From the NCBI GenBank assembly GCA_949358305.1, contig OX442319.1, positions 1,922,001 through 1,986,000 of the forward strand: a stretch of 64,000 nucleotides of DNA, in the 5' to 3' direction. Shown in pieces: positions 14,641-27,496 of the stretch. Source of the DNA: Strigamia acuminata. Taxonomy: Eukaryota > Arthropoda > Chilopoda > Geophilomorpha > Linotaeniidae. Position numbers and translations under genes: made by a program. The number at the start of each line of letters is the position of its first letter. The stretch's first letter is position 1. The notes below the pieces were generated by a model. It ran no database searches, was not told the DNA's origin, and worked only from the letters and a program-made list of their open reading frames with translations.

Positions 14641-16099
14641 ACTGACAACTTTTCATAATGGCAGGAGTTAATGTGTTTTTCGTCCTGTTTACTGAACGGC
14701 CTTATTATTATGGACATTTAGTTGTTTTTTAGCTTTTTTAAATTATAAGTGAGCTAGGAATATTTTTATAAAATCGAAATCAAGGTTGGCTTAATTTCCG
14801 TCATCATCATCCATGAGTATGTACTCGTTTATTTATTTATATCTATTTAGATAATTAATAATTAATAATTAATAATTATTTAATAGGTTCTGGTGACGTG
14901 ATGAAAATCCGCCATTATTGTTGAAAGCGGATCCCGGCTGCAGTGTTGCGGTCGTGATGTGGCCTAAGCATGGCCTATGTTCGGAGCCACGGGCAGGTAG
15001 AACAGCGGGTAGTGGCAGAGAAGTTCGTCCGGCCGACATTGCGTGTACAGTTGGAATCCCGAGTCGTCTTAAGCATGATTTGAGGTAAGAGATTTCATCA
15101 AACGAGCCGAAAAAATTTGGAAATTCAACCTACGCCTACAAGGAATTGAGAATAATCATCCGGCATACGACCATTTTCGTTACAAAAGAAACTGTACATA
15201 GTTTACTCTTTTCTTTTACGTTGGTTGCATTTTAATCGATAATGGAAAAAAAAGTGTCTATATATATAAACAAGACGTTTGCATAGATTAATTTTTCATT
15301 CAAGCTGTATACCAGTTGACAAAGTATTACGCCAACTATTATGATTACGCTGACTTGCTTGAAAAAGCTTAGATAATTGCCAATTGCATAAAACACATTT
15401 AATTGTTTTTGTTTTTGTTCTTCGTTATTGCATTGTTTTGTAGATTCTCGAGTTGGACGTCGTCGTCGGTAGATTGTTCAATGTTTTCTGAAATGTCTTC
15501 CCAGCGCTGCATTCGCATGTCGGCGTTGAAGGCAGCGACAGTTTCAAATTTGTTGCAAATTTGTCTTATTTTTCTCACTAATTACTTGGAAAAGTATTCT
15601 ACCGCATGTTACGAATGTGCTCTGGTATTAAAAAAAAATTTAAAATTGATTTTGCCAAAATAAAACACTACGGTAGTTTTTATTTACAATTCTATTGTTA
15701 TCTAGTTATGAGTAACAAATAATGGTGTGATAACACTATAAGAAATGCGTGTTGTTGTAGTATATTTTAGAAAAGGATATATTCAAGTGTATTGATCATA
15801 TTGTATTTACGACACGAATGTCTATTGATACGAAGTGTTGTGCCTGCTTAGGATGTTATACAACAACACAAATAGCTGTCTTTACTCTGGTATTGTAATG
15901 GACGGAAATTGAAAATCAAGTTATTTGATACTTAATTTCTCATTCTGTCAATATTGAGAGATTGGTGTTGCTTTGAAAAGAAGTTTAGGAGTTTATCTTT
16001 TGCTAGGATATTTCTCTGGAAAAGAATATCCAACACCAAAAATGGCAAGATGATGGTATACTATCAAATGTGATTTTTCACCTCATGAATACGATATTA
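14641..16099. other. Intergenic, AT-rich, no gene seen
   Basis: Apart from the 150-bp fragment at 14920-15069, nothing coding is recognisable. Confidence 0.5.
14920..15069 (-). pseudogene. Fragment of the 38.4-kb eh1-protein exon
   Basis: Read on the minus strand it matches 38663-38800 at nearly every base (DDSGFQLYTQCRPDELL in translation). It carries an 11-bp insertion after CCGAAC that breaks the frame. Neighbouring sequence on both sides is unrelated, so this is a small dispersed duplication. Confidence 0.8.
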
Positions 16100-17653
16100 G
16101 GGGGTTTCATTATATGAATGATTTTGCAATTTTGTGATTTTGCATTAATCACAAAATCATTATTTTTTGATGCCTCCAAAAATGAGTTTACATTGAATTA
16201 ACCCAGTCAATTTTGCAATTGTGTGATCTGGACGATTTTGTGATTTTTGAGTATTGTCATGTGATATCTGTTCTACCAATCACATTCACATTCACTAAAG
16301 CACAAAAGAGTAAAAACACAAAATCCCAAAAACATCTAAAAGGTAGTTTTTGTGATTTTGATAAGAAGTGATTTTGAGGCTTGTGAAACTCAAAACAAAA
16401 TGGAGGCATCCAAGCTCTATCTAAGTGGCTAACTTGTATCCTTGTATATCATCAAAATGCTGATGCATCCATGACTGTATAACAGCTAGGAAACTCAATA
16501 CTTCGATTCGGGTAAAAAAAAGTACCGATTCAGGGCGATTCAGGGCGATTTTAGCGGGTGCCCGAATGGAAATTCAGGCGGAAATGTTCGTCGCGTATCG
16601 TTTTTTATTGTTTTCTATGTCAAGATGAGCTCGGAAAATTATGGAACCAAGCTCATTTTGAAGAGGAGACAATTCTGCACAAGCCTGTATTTTTTACTTT
16701 TTGATTCGGGCGAGGAAAAGTGCCGATTCGGGCCATCTTAGCGGGGGACCGAATGGGAAAATTTGGAAATTTGGTGCAGAATTTGGATTCGAGATTCGAC
16801 CATGACAAAACCAAAAATTCGTAAAATTAACCGAATGAAATGTTTAAAACAGGTTTCCAGAGAAGAAAATTCCGCTGAAAACGATGGTACAGATAACTTT
16901 TTGATCGGATTAACCGTTGATTTTAAATTTTGGAAAAAACGATCTTTTTTGGGTTGATTTATAAGAAAAAGTTGGAAAAAGTGGTTGAATAATAAAGGAG
17001 GACAAAATAGCAGGTTGCAGTGGTTTGGGCCAAAATTGAATTGGCTGGATTGGCGTTGGGTTTGGGTTAACTTTTGGGTTTGATTGTGTTTGGGTATTGG
17101 CCAGATTGGCATTGGTTTTAGTTTGGTGTGGTTTGGGTTTGGGTTGCATTATTATGGGTTTGGTTTAGTTTTGCAAAAATTTATTTTATGATTTGGTTGT
17201 ATACATTTGTCTGATCTATGGCTTTGGCTTTGTGGGTGAACAGCTAGTATTTATTAAAATGCACCTTATTAAAAAATATTTTGTTCCATCACACAAATAA
17301 GAACTAGTTTTTTTGCATCACATTTTAAAATTGGTTGGATATAACTATAACCTAATATGGTGGATAGGAAGTCACGTGACTATTTAAATAATTGCAAAAT
17401 TGCAAAATTATGAGATTGTTTTTGAAACTAATTATTAATCACAATTTGTGATGGCCACTTGGATTGAGTTTGGCTGCTGCCATCTTTTCCAAAATAGCAA
17501 AACTACCTTTGATTTTGTGATTGTGTATTTTTTCTGTTTTGTGTTTTTGCAATTATGCACATGATTGGTGGAACTGATATCATGTGACAAATCCAAAAGT
17601 GCAAAATTGCTAAAGTTGCAAAATTACAAAATTGCTTCATTAATGAAACCCCC
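16100..17653. mobile_element. 1.55-kb non-autonomous element with long inverted ends
   Basis: Starts GGGGGTTTCATTA and ends TAATGAAACCCCC, flanked by TATTA on both sides (16095-16099, 17654-17658). Subterminal 200-300 bp on each side are inverted, diverged copies full of CAAAATTGC/GCAATTTTG motifs. The centre contains a duplicated GATTCGGG...GCCGATTC block (about 16505-16565 and 16701-16757). No transposase. The superfamily is unclear; a simple TA duplication is also compatible. Confidence 0.75.
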
Positions 17654-18007
17654 TATTATACATTACTGTTTTTCTTTGTAGTAGGAAAGATTTCTGGAGT
17701 TTTGGTTATCATTGCATCGATTTTCTATTTCATCGGATTTGTATGTTTGATGCTTAGTTTTTTTGGGTGAGATTTGATTGAAATTAATAAATAGATATAA
17801 AACTAATAAATAGGTATGCTTTATTTTATATTTATTTTTATTAATTATAGACCAATAAAGTTTATATATATTTTGCTGGCTTGGATTTGCTCATGCTCAA
17901 ATGAATTTTGGGACACTTTCTGTACTGATTTTAGTCAGGAGTGGTGTAAGTTTAGTTTTATTACGTTTCTAGCAGTGCACCGAAATTCAGCTTTCCTTTT
18001 GGAAGGC

Positions 18008-18540
18008 TACAGTAGTTTGATTACCATGTTTACATGTACTCAGTTATCTAGAAAACTGAAAATCCGAATATTACTTTTCTGAAAAACTGACCATGTAAAC
18101 GAACCAGTTTTCCAGAAAAGACACACTTATTCGGAAAACTAAATTCCAGTTGTACGCATTGTAAACTGCATGTAAACGCCCGTGCATGCGTAAAATGCCG
18201 TACTGACCATAAAATTTTGTACCTCTTATAAAAATGGCACCAATTATAATAAAAAATGATGTATTCTTTTGCTTTATAACACATTGTATGCTTCTTGCTT
18301 TTGGGAGAAGTTACGTAAGCTAAATTTGATTTGTTAAGGAGCTGAAATACATCGACATCGACCACTATTTTGCTGTTCCAGACAATCAAAATGCATATGG
18401 TAATTCACATATGACGTCAAGTTTACCAGAAAACTAACATCATGTAAACGCACAAGGGATAAATAAAATCCAAATTTTCATTCACCGTATTTGGAAAACT
18501 GAAACCATGTAAACGTAGTAAGCGTAGTAAACGTAGTAGT
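18008..18540. repeat. Probable MITE with CATGTAAACG motifs
   Basis: ACCATGTTTACATG near the left end and CCATGTAAACGTAG near the right end are in inverted orientation, and CATGTAAACG recurs four times between. Boundaries are approximate. Confidence 0.45.
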
Positions 18541-18881
18541 TTACGTAGAATTTCTGAATAAAATCGGGAAAAATGAGTCTTTCCATATGGATAAATTCAA
18601 GTTGAACAATTGTTGTAAAGTGATCTTATGTGCATTGTATTGCGAGACCTTATTTGCATATTATTTTCCTCTGGCAGCAGTACTTTAATAGAATACTTGA
18701 ATAAATGTTTTATTTCTCTTCATTTATTTCAGAATTATTATATTGCCGTTGTTTTGATTTACTACGTAGTGAATGTATGTAATTAACCACTGGACAAGGA
18801 AAAGTGTTACCGGTATGAATTTTATTTTGTTTTCAGTTTGTTGTTTGGCTTCCTTATGGCGCGCATGCGTATTTCATGGAT

Positions 18882-18972
18882 TGCGAAAGGGACCCCATTT
18901 CTAACATTACGGCCGCCTATATGCTGACCCCCTGTTCGCAATTTTGCGGCGGATTTTGCGGATTTTGATCAA
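18882..18972 (+). repeat. Dispersed repeat, copy A
   Basis: GCGAAAGGGACCCC, TAACATTACGG and a GCGGATTTTGCGGAT tail are shared in order with 52599-52684, next to the copia element. Confidence 0.55.
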
Positions 18973-19111
18973 TCTTCACAAATTGCACTTTTCAAGTTTA
19001 TTTTATGATTTCGTACCATATAATACAAATGAACAATGTAATCACTCTATAATGCTGTTGGTTTAATCAGCACATTATACTGCACAAAAACGCGCGCGCT
19101 CGCGATAGTAC

Positions 19112-20208
<1,097 letters not shown>

Positions 20209-20444
20209 ACAACACATGCTAGCGAAAACTCAAAATCCTCTAAAATATTCACAAAAATTATTCAAAATTTTCGAAAAATTGACAAAAACCAGCCAAAACT
20301 CCCAAAAATGGAAGTTGTAATTTCCCAAAGTGATGAATTTTGTAAGATAGAAATACAGTAACAACCTAATGTATGTCGACTGGGTCGCGGAAGATTGCCT
20401 TTCTTAAAAATGGGTCACAATGCTAAAAAGTTTGAGAACCCCTG
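20209..20444 (+). mobile_element. hAT (Charlie-like) element, right end only
   Basis: Ends AGTTTGAGAACCCCTG, complementary to the CAGNGNTTCTCAAACT left end at 8199, and is followed by TACTATTT (20445-20452), the same 8 bp that precede the left end at 8191. Confidence 0.78.
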
Positions 20445-20452
20445 TACTATTT

Positions 20453-20952
20453 AGTGTCATCGGCGAGAAGTTGCAGTTTGACTCGTCGGTTGTCGGCCAA
20501 GGACGAAGCGCCCACTCAACTAATCAGCTGGCAAATATACTTTTTGTAGGGGACAAAAAAATGGAAGTTCTTCCACTATAATACGGTAGGATATTCGTGT
20601 AATTTTTCAAGAAATTGGCTTCATCGGCACCGGTATGATTTTCACTACAAAACTGTTGTCCTTTGGAGTTATTGGAATATTGGGAGTAAAGTTCTAGAAA
20701 ATACAAATCAAATTATTAGCAGATAATTAACATTATGTCATCTTCAATTAGTGAGGTGTTCTTCTTCCAAACAGGAGGAGAAGCTTTCTTGTTGAGCTTG
20801 GCAGTGACAAAACACTTTGTAATTCATATTTTATTTTTTATTATTTCTTGTTTTCATTTTTACAAATAAAAACGAAATGCGAGCATTTTTCAAATGTTTT
20901 CTTATCAACGTTCACATTTTATTAATATTTTTTATTTTCACAAAAAAATAAA
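20453..20952. other. Intergenic, no supported gene
   Basis: A minus-strand stretch with a plausible acceptor (about 20700) reads as a short open frame, but I could not connect it to a gene. Confidence 0.4.
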
Positions 20953-21010
20953 TTAATGATCAATGAAATTCAAATAGGTCATGGCGAAAATATGGTCGTT
21001 CATGAAGAAT

Positions 21011-23102
21011 CTAGTAACCTCCAGCAGCCTGTTGACCGCCTCCGTGACCTCCGCCAGATTGCTGTCCACCTCCATAACCTCCAGCAGATTGTCCACCTCC
21101 GTTGCCTCCACTAGCTTGTTGCCCACCCCCATAACCTCCGCTAGATTGTTGTCCACCTCCGTGACCTCCGCTAGCTTGTTGCCCACCCCCGTAGCCTCCG
21201 CTAGATTGTTGTCCACCTCCGTAGCTTCCGGCAGATTGTTGTCCACCCCCGTAACTTCCGCTAGATTGCTGTCCACCTCCGTGACCTCCGCCAGCTTGTT
21301 GCCCACCCCCATAACCTCCGCTAGATTGTTGTCCACCTCCGTAACTTCCGGCAGATTGTCCACCTCCATGACCTCCGGTAGATTGTTGTCCACCTCCGTA
21401 GCCTCCGCTGGATCCGGTGGATTGCTGGCCACCGCCGTAACTTGAAGATTGCTGCCCACCACCGTAACTTCCACTGGATTGTTGTCCACCTCCGTAACCT
21501 CCGGCAGATTGTCCACCTCCACGACCTCCGCTAGATTGTTGTCCACCCCCGTAACCTCCGCTAGATTGTTGTCCACCTCCATAGCCTCCGCTGGATTGCT
21601 GCTGTTGACCGCCGTAACCTCCTGAAGATTGCTGCCCACCACCGTAACTTCCACTAGATTGTTGTCCACCACCGTAACCTCCGGAAGATTGTTGTCCGCC
21701 ACTGCTTTGTTGACCATAACCTCCAGCACTCTGTTTGCCACCTCCATGACCAGATTGTTGCCCGCCTCCATAACCGCCTGAAGATTGTTGTCCGCCACTG
21801 CTTTGTTGGCCATAATTTCCAGCACTCTGTTTGCCACCTCCATGACCAGATTGTTGCCCGCCTCCATAACCGCCTGAAGATTGTTGTCCGCCACTGCTTT
21901 GTTGACCATAACCTCCAGCACTCTGTCTCCCGCCTCCGTGGCCAGATTGTTGTCCACCTCCATAAGCTCCCGATTGTTGGCTGCCGCCGTAAGCACCTGC
22001 TCCACCGGCACTTTGTTTTCCTCCAGCAGACCCGGAAGTTTGTCTGCCACCTCCGTAACCACCGCCAGATTGCTGTCCCCCTCCATAGCCTCCTGCAGAT
22101 TGTTGTCTTCCTCCATATCCACCACTGCTTTGCTGACCACCTCCGTAACCGCCAGTAGATTGTTGTTTAGCTGCTTGACTATTGTCTACCTGCACATAGT
22201 ATACTGTGTACTGAGACTGCTTCTTGCCAGAACTCTGGCTACCACCGCCGCCTGACATCTGCTTAGCACCGCCACCGTAACCGCCACCGCCACCGCCAGA
22301 ACTCTGCTGTCCACCACCATAACCACCGCCGCCAGAACTCTGCTGACCACCACCATAACCACCGCCGCCGCCTGAACTTTGCTGTCCACCTCCGTAACCA
22401 CCGCCGCCAGAACTTTGTTGGCCACCTTTATGTCCACCTCCTCCCGAGCCTTGCTGTCCACCGCCATAACCACCACCTCCTGAGCTTTGTTGAGCGCCTC
22501 CATAGCCGCCGCCTCCTGAGCTTTGTTGAGCGCCTCCATAGCCGCCACCACCCGAGCTTTGTTGTGCGCCTCCATAGCCGCCACCTCCTGAGCTCTGTTG
22601 AGCGCCTCCATAGCCGCCGCCTCCTGAGCTTTGTTGAGCGCCTCCATAGCCGCCGCCTCCTGAGCTTTGTTGAGCGCCTCCATAGCCGCCACCACCCGAG
22701 CTTTGTTGTGCGCCTCCATAGCCGCCACCTCCTGAGCTCTGTTGAGCGCCTCCATAGCCGCCGCCTCCTGAGCTCTGTTGAGCGCCTCCGTAGCCGCCGC
22801 CTCCTGAGCTCTGTTGTGCGCCTCCGTAGCCGCCACCTCCTGAGCTTTGTTGTGCGCCTCCGTATCCACCAGAACTTTGTTGTGAATGTCCTCCTCCGCC
22901 GCTGCCTCCATAACCGCCAGCACTCATTTGGCTTCCGCCGCCGCCTCCACTTCCACCGTAGGCAGCTCTCTCATCACGTTTGGCCAAAGCAAACGACAAT
23001 GTGAAAAGAAAGACGAAAACGCCTCTCTAATAAATTGTAACACATCGTTAAAATGGCAATTGGTGACTCGTAGAAGTCAAATGAAACAAAGAGACTTACC
23101 AT
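21011..23102 (-). CDS. Secreted glycine-rich repeat protein (cuticle-, silk- or glue-like)
   Basis: The first coding exon is only the ATG (23100-23102); the second is 23026-21011, joined by a GTAAGT...TTAG intron. The 672-aa product starts with a signal peptide (MRGVFVFLFTLSFALA, cleavage likely before KRDER). It then has about eleven 12-residue repeats GGGGYGGAQQSS, a non-repetitive segment (QYTVYYVQVDNSQAAKQQ, about 22150-22215), and Gly/Ser/Gln/Tyr repeats, including three copies of a 32-residue block containing SGHGGGKQSAGGYGQQ. A one-codon or very short first exon and Gly-Tyr-Gln repeats are usual in arthropod structural proteins; the specific role is unknown. The long antisense frames here are by-products of the repeats. 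Confidence 0.88.
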
Positions 23103-23198
23103 GTTGATGTTTGAAAATTTCCTTATGCGAATGCTCAATTTTTTACTCTCCAACCTCCAGACACTGGAAGCGAATGGAGTGATGACCGCTGATCTCTA

Positions 23199-23206
23199 CT
23201 TTTATA
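23199..23206 (-). promoter_or_regulatory. TATA box of the glycine-rich gene
   Basis: TATAAAAG on the minus strand, about 25 bp upstream of a TCACT initiator-like motif (23178-23182) and about 100 bp upstream of the ATG. A TATA-Inr arrangement fits a highly, tissue-specifically expressed structural gene. Confidence 0.65.
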
Positions 23207-25400
23207 CCAACAAGAAGAGCGAGAGAATTTTTTTTTTTAAATTTTCTTCTCGACACATCGCCAGTGGCGAATGGTGAAGAGGCAAATCGGACACGAGCTG
23301 ACCAAGCAGCCATCGCCCCTAGATGTAGGACGCCGTGCGCCCGAATTGAGGTTGAGACGTTCGAGATGGAACTCGAAAATAAATCGCAAACATTCACTTT
23401 CATCTTTCGTTTTTACCGCCTCCTACTGGCCCCAAATAAACTGCCCGCACTTCTTTCCACGTTTGACGCTGTGCTTTCGTTTATGCTAATTCTAATATCA
23501 CGACTTTCACTTTTTTTAAATGAGATAAAATCGAATTTCTTATCGATTCAATTTAAAAACACATTAAGTCTTTTCGAAGATCAATTGCTTCATCGGATGT
23601 TGCTTCTTCGATGTCACGCTTTTGACCCGTTTTAGCTTTTGTTTTTTCGCGATAAATATTATTAGACATGACACGGTTAAATTAATTAGCGAAATTCAGT
23701 GAAACAACACTCACAATTATAATAAAAGTATGTTATTATTTGCCACTGGCTTTTTTATAACCAGGTGCAATCGATAACTAAAGTAGAACGAATCGGCACC
23801 CTTGACCTTTGAACCATATTGCAAATGGATTGAGCAAACCCACTTATTTAGGCAATGGGGATGCACGGCCAAAATACATAAAGAAAAATACGGTTTTTTT
23901 TATTTTTTTATTTTTTATTTTTTTTTCAGGAAGAACAACAATCCTCCTACACACGATTTAAAATGAGATCGACGAGGAAGAATTTTTTCTTTGATTTTTT
24001 ATTAAAGTTAATTTAATGTTTACAAGCACAAACAATAGAAAGTGCTCCGGATAATTTGTAAAATGTTCGCACGAGATTGATGCCCCCTGTGGAGTATAAA
24101 ATAAAAGCGAGCTGAACGTTGCTTTGAATTTAGAAAAAAAAGAAATGCATTTCTTCTTTTAGTTCTTTAACCCGAGCAAAATCTTCCTGAAATGTGCCAA
24201 ATATGGGCGGCCGTTCGGATGCTTCACAAATTATGAAGCGCCACAATGAGTACAAGTTTTCATAGCGATGACCGAATTGCGCGTTTTGAATATTATGCTA
24301 TTATTTGGACTGTAGGATTTAAAAAATATTTAAAATAAAAAAGTCATTTAAATAAAATTAGTCTGCAGGGACGGATTAATAGGGCGGGGCAAAGGGGCAA
24401 AGAGGGCGCGAACCCAGAGCCCTTCTGCGTTAAAATGCATTTTCCTGCTGAAAACGTATCCTTCCTACAGAAAATTCAATTTTTCCCTGAAAATGCATTT
24501 TTTTTGCCCCAAAAATGTTTTTTTTGCCCAAAACAGCATTTCTTTCCCCCAAAAATGCATTTTTTACCCCTAAAAATGCATGAAAATGCAATTTTTTCCT
24601 GGAAATGGATTTTTTTCTTGAAAAGGCAATTTTTTCCTGAAAATGCAATTTTTTTTCAGAAAATGCAATTTTTTCCAGAAAATGCAATTTTTTCCAGAAA
24701 ATGGAATTTTTTCCTGAAAATACAATTTTTTCTTGAAAATGCAATTTTTTCTTGAAAATGCAATTTTTTCTTGAAAATGCAATTTTTTCTTGAAAATGCA
24801 ATTTTTTCTTGAAAATGCAATTTTTTCTTGAAAATGCAACGTTTTCCTGAAAATGCATTATTTTCTCTAAAAATAAATTTTTACCCTAACCTGAAAATGA
24901 ATTTTTCGCAAAACAAATGGATTTTGGCACTAAGACCTTGCGAAGATGTCAATTCGAAATTGCACGTCACCCCCTTGATGAGATTTGGTTTATTTATATT
25001 TGACATTTGAATAAACATTTGAAATGGGTTCAATCATGTCACCACTCTCGGTTTTGCCAATTCAATTAAAATTAGATCGAAACACCACCACCACCACCTC
25101 CTTATGAAGGTTGATGCAATTTACGTCGGTGCCATCGGTGCCATCTTCCCTAATAAGTCCTTGCACCTGCCTCCTGCCGGTCTGTGACAACAACTCTCCA
25201 TTTTGCGGCCACTCACTTTCCAAATCTTCATCTCATTAGTTTTTATTTTTTTTATAATCATTCAATTCAAGCCAAAACCCGTCATTATAACCAGATCTAA
25301 AATCAATTTGGCAAATCGTCACAGCCCGTAATTACTTTAAACCCTTCACCTACTTCCCTATAGAAAATCTTAGACGTAATCGCCATGCACAGCATTGAGA
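23207..25400. other. Intergenic, with a minisatellite but no gene
   Basis: No open frame with family resemblance. A hAT-like end (CAGGGACGGATTAATAGGGC) lies at about 24366, just before the minisatellite at 24440. Confidence 0.5.
24440..24895. repeat. Minisatellite, GAAAATGCAATTTTTTCTT type
   Basis: About 18-19-bp units, variants of GAAAATGCAATTTTTTC(T/C)T, repeated more than twenty times. The last six units are almost identical, suggesting recent expansion. Open frames across it are artefacts of the repeat. Confidence 0.9.
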
Positions 25401-25538
25401 TTTATTTTTAAAAAAATAAACAAAAAAATAAAAATAAAAATAACATAAAATCAATTTAAGAACATTGGTCCCGTATCACTAGGTCATTTACAACAACAAC
25501 AACGAGAGGAGAAGTTGACCCAGTTAGAAAGAAAAACA

Positions 25539-26203
25539 TTAAATCTCGTACGATCGAAATTTTTTTATCAAGTCCGATTGAGTATCTCTGGTATCCGGAA
25601 GCCACACAACGTCATCACTGTCGCTTTTCTTATCATCACCGTCGTTCATCGATAACATCAAATCCTTTTTCTTGCGCTCGGCCCAATGAGTCGCCTGAAA
25701 TAAATGAATGAATAAATGAATTTATAAATGCAAATTTTCGTTTTAATTTTCATACGGGACTTTGTTGCCGACGACCCATCCATTGGTCGAACGGAATCGC
25801 CAATCCGCTCCGCCGCCACGTGTCGTACGCTTTTCGTTTCGTCGGATCCGTCAACGTTTCTTTGGCTGTTTGAAGCGTCTGAAACTGCGCAGCTGTCAAT
25901 CATCGCAAAAATCGAGTCAGCATTGATTGCATCATTTATTTATTTATTTATTTGTTTCTGTCTAAACCTTTTGCTTCGCTGCCGGAATTTTTATCAGGAT
26001 GATAAATCAAAGCTCTGTTTTTATATTCAGTAGTGATTTGCTCCATCTTTTAAATAATTAATAAAATCAAAAATGATTTAATTGGAAGATGTCGAATCTC
26101 GAATCGAGGTACTCACGGATGACGTTTCGTCACATCCGAGTATCTGGTAGTAATCGTCTTCATCCTTGCGTTTGTACGTTAAAATGTCGTTGAAAAATGC
26201 CAT
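25539..26203 (-). CDS. DNAJC12: DNAJC12-like J-domain co-chaperone
   Basis: Hsp70 co-chaperone; the vertebrate orthologue supports aromatic amino-acid hydroxylases. Exons from the 5' end: 26203-26117, 26046-25968, 25892-25756, 25694-25539, phases 0, 1, 0, giving 152 aa. J-domain signatures: EDDYYQILGCDE, the HPD motif in YHPDKN, and LTDPTKRKAYDTWRRS. The tail WAERKKKDLMLS and the ending LIKKFRSYEI-stop match the DNAJC12 C-terminus, which separates it from other J proteins. It is shorter than vertebrate DNAJC12 (about 198 aa) in the middle acidic region. A minus-strand AATAAA is at 25401-25406. Confidence 0.93.
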
Positions 26204-26716
26204 TTATCCCGTTTAGGTTCCGGAATTTATAATTAAATTGGCGTCACAGCTGGGTAAATACTGCACGCATTCCGGTCGAAGGAAATGACTGAGCAATGTG
26301 CTTTAAACGCGCATGCTCCAAATAGATTTACGAAGAAAATGACTATCAACAGATGTGAAGAAAGAAATAAATGTATAAAAATTACACGTGTTAAACAAAT
26401 TTAAATTTATTTTAATACGAAAATTGTTTTATTTCTGTGAAATTTACAGTTTCATTTAAAGAAAATTTAAATTTAGATTTAAAGATCAAATGCGATAAGA
26501 AAAAAGAAAAAATAACAAAATAAAAACAAATTTCTTCACACTTTCAAACAAGTCTCGGGTAATCTGCTACCTAAAAGGTTATAAGCAAGAAAAAACAAAT
26601 CATTACGTCACTAATGAGCTGAAATTCGCCTTTAAAACTATATCGTATGACGTCATAACATTGAAAGCTGAAGATCCAAAATGGCGACGATCGAGTCGAG
26701 TTAACTGGAAACAAAA
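26204..26716. promoter_or_regulatory. Divergent promoter of DNAJC12 and mS37
   Basis: The 513-bp interval holds a consensus CRE/ATF palindrome TGACGTCA (26648-26655), a second TTACGTCA (26603-26610), and a YY1/Pho-like CAAAATGGCGAC (26678-26689). The ATG within the latter opens an eight-codon upstream frame (26681-26704) ending 12 bp before the mS37 start. Confidence 0.6.
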
Positions 26717-27217
26717 ATGCCGCACACTACCGAACCTCTTTTGAAAGGAATAGGCCGAACAGCTCGGGTATTTTTCCCTCCATTTCCTTTCAAAGAAATA
26801 CTGCCATTAAAACTCAAGGACAGAGTTTCCGGAAAAGCGGACAAAAACTTAAGTAACGACACCATCCAGCACAAAAATAATAAAACAAAAATTAAATTCC
26901 TTTTATTTCTCTTCAGATTCGAACTGCATGCAGGAAATGACGCTCCTGATGGCCTGTTTAAAGGAAAAAGGGTTCAAGGAAAGCGAATGCAGCAAATACG
27001 TCGAAGCGTTTAAAACCTGCGCGAACAATTTCTACGTAAATCTTCAATTTTCTAATTTGCCACTCGCCCAATCATTTTCCATCTATTTATCCGTATATTT
27101 CAGACCGATTACTACGAGCGAAAAGCGTTGGAGAAAAGCGGAATCACTCCGGGAGCGAAACATCTGAAAGCGCATCACCTCAACAAATTACTCAAGGAAT
27201 ATCCACAACCAAAATAA
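26717..27217 (+). CDS. CHCHD1: Mitochondrial ribosomal protein mS37 (CHCHD1)
   Basis: Small-subunit mitoribosomal protein with a twin CX9C CHCH fold. Exons 26717-26852, 26917-27035 and 27104-27217 (phases 1 and 0) give 122 aa, against 118 in human. Cysteines: C-MQEMTLLMA-C and C-SKYVEAFKT-C, both exactly CX9C. The C-terminal HHLNKLLKEYPQPK resembles the family's PNKLNKLLQRFP ending. The basic N-terminus fits mitoribosome assembly. Without splicing, the first intron looks like a longer open frame, but the AG-acceptor exon gives the better match. Confidence 0.92.
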
Positions 27218-27496
27218 ATTGTAAAATAAATTTAGAAACGAAATAAATAGAAAACAAAACCGAAGAACGAGTCTTCAATCTCAAAAAATGCCATTAGTCT
27301 TGCATGAATCTACGCACTATTTATACTACAGCGATTCTTATGCAACGTAGACGATAGAAACGATAGAAATACACGAATCTGGCCTCGACCCAAATTGCAG
27401 CGGCCCCGAGCCGAGCATTCGCAAACCCAATTTACTTCTTATACAACCAAATCGGTCCCGTCGAGCCATTCGTGCTCCTAAACCCGCTCTAACATC

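Noticed and set aside
20524-20850. Possible minus-strand exon fragments
   Set aside because: Intervening splice sites did not give a continuous frame.
20953-22140. Long frames antisense to, or in other registers of, the glycine-rich gene (for example an Asn/Val/Glu-rich 395-codon frame)
   Set aside because: They are frame shadows of the GC-rich repeats; only the register with a signal peptide, intron and TATA box makes sense.
24430-24858. Lys/Phe-rich open frames over the 24.4-kb minisatellite
   Set aside because: Repeat unit without stops; no start context or homologue.
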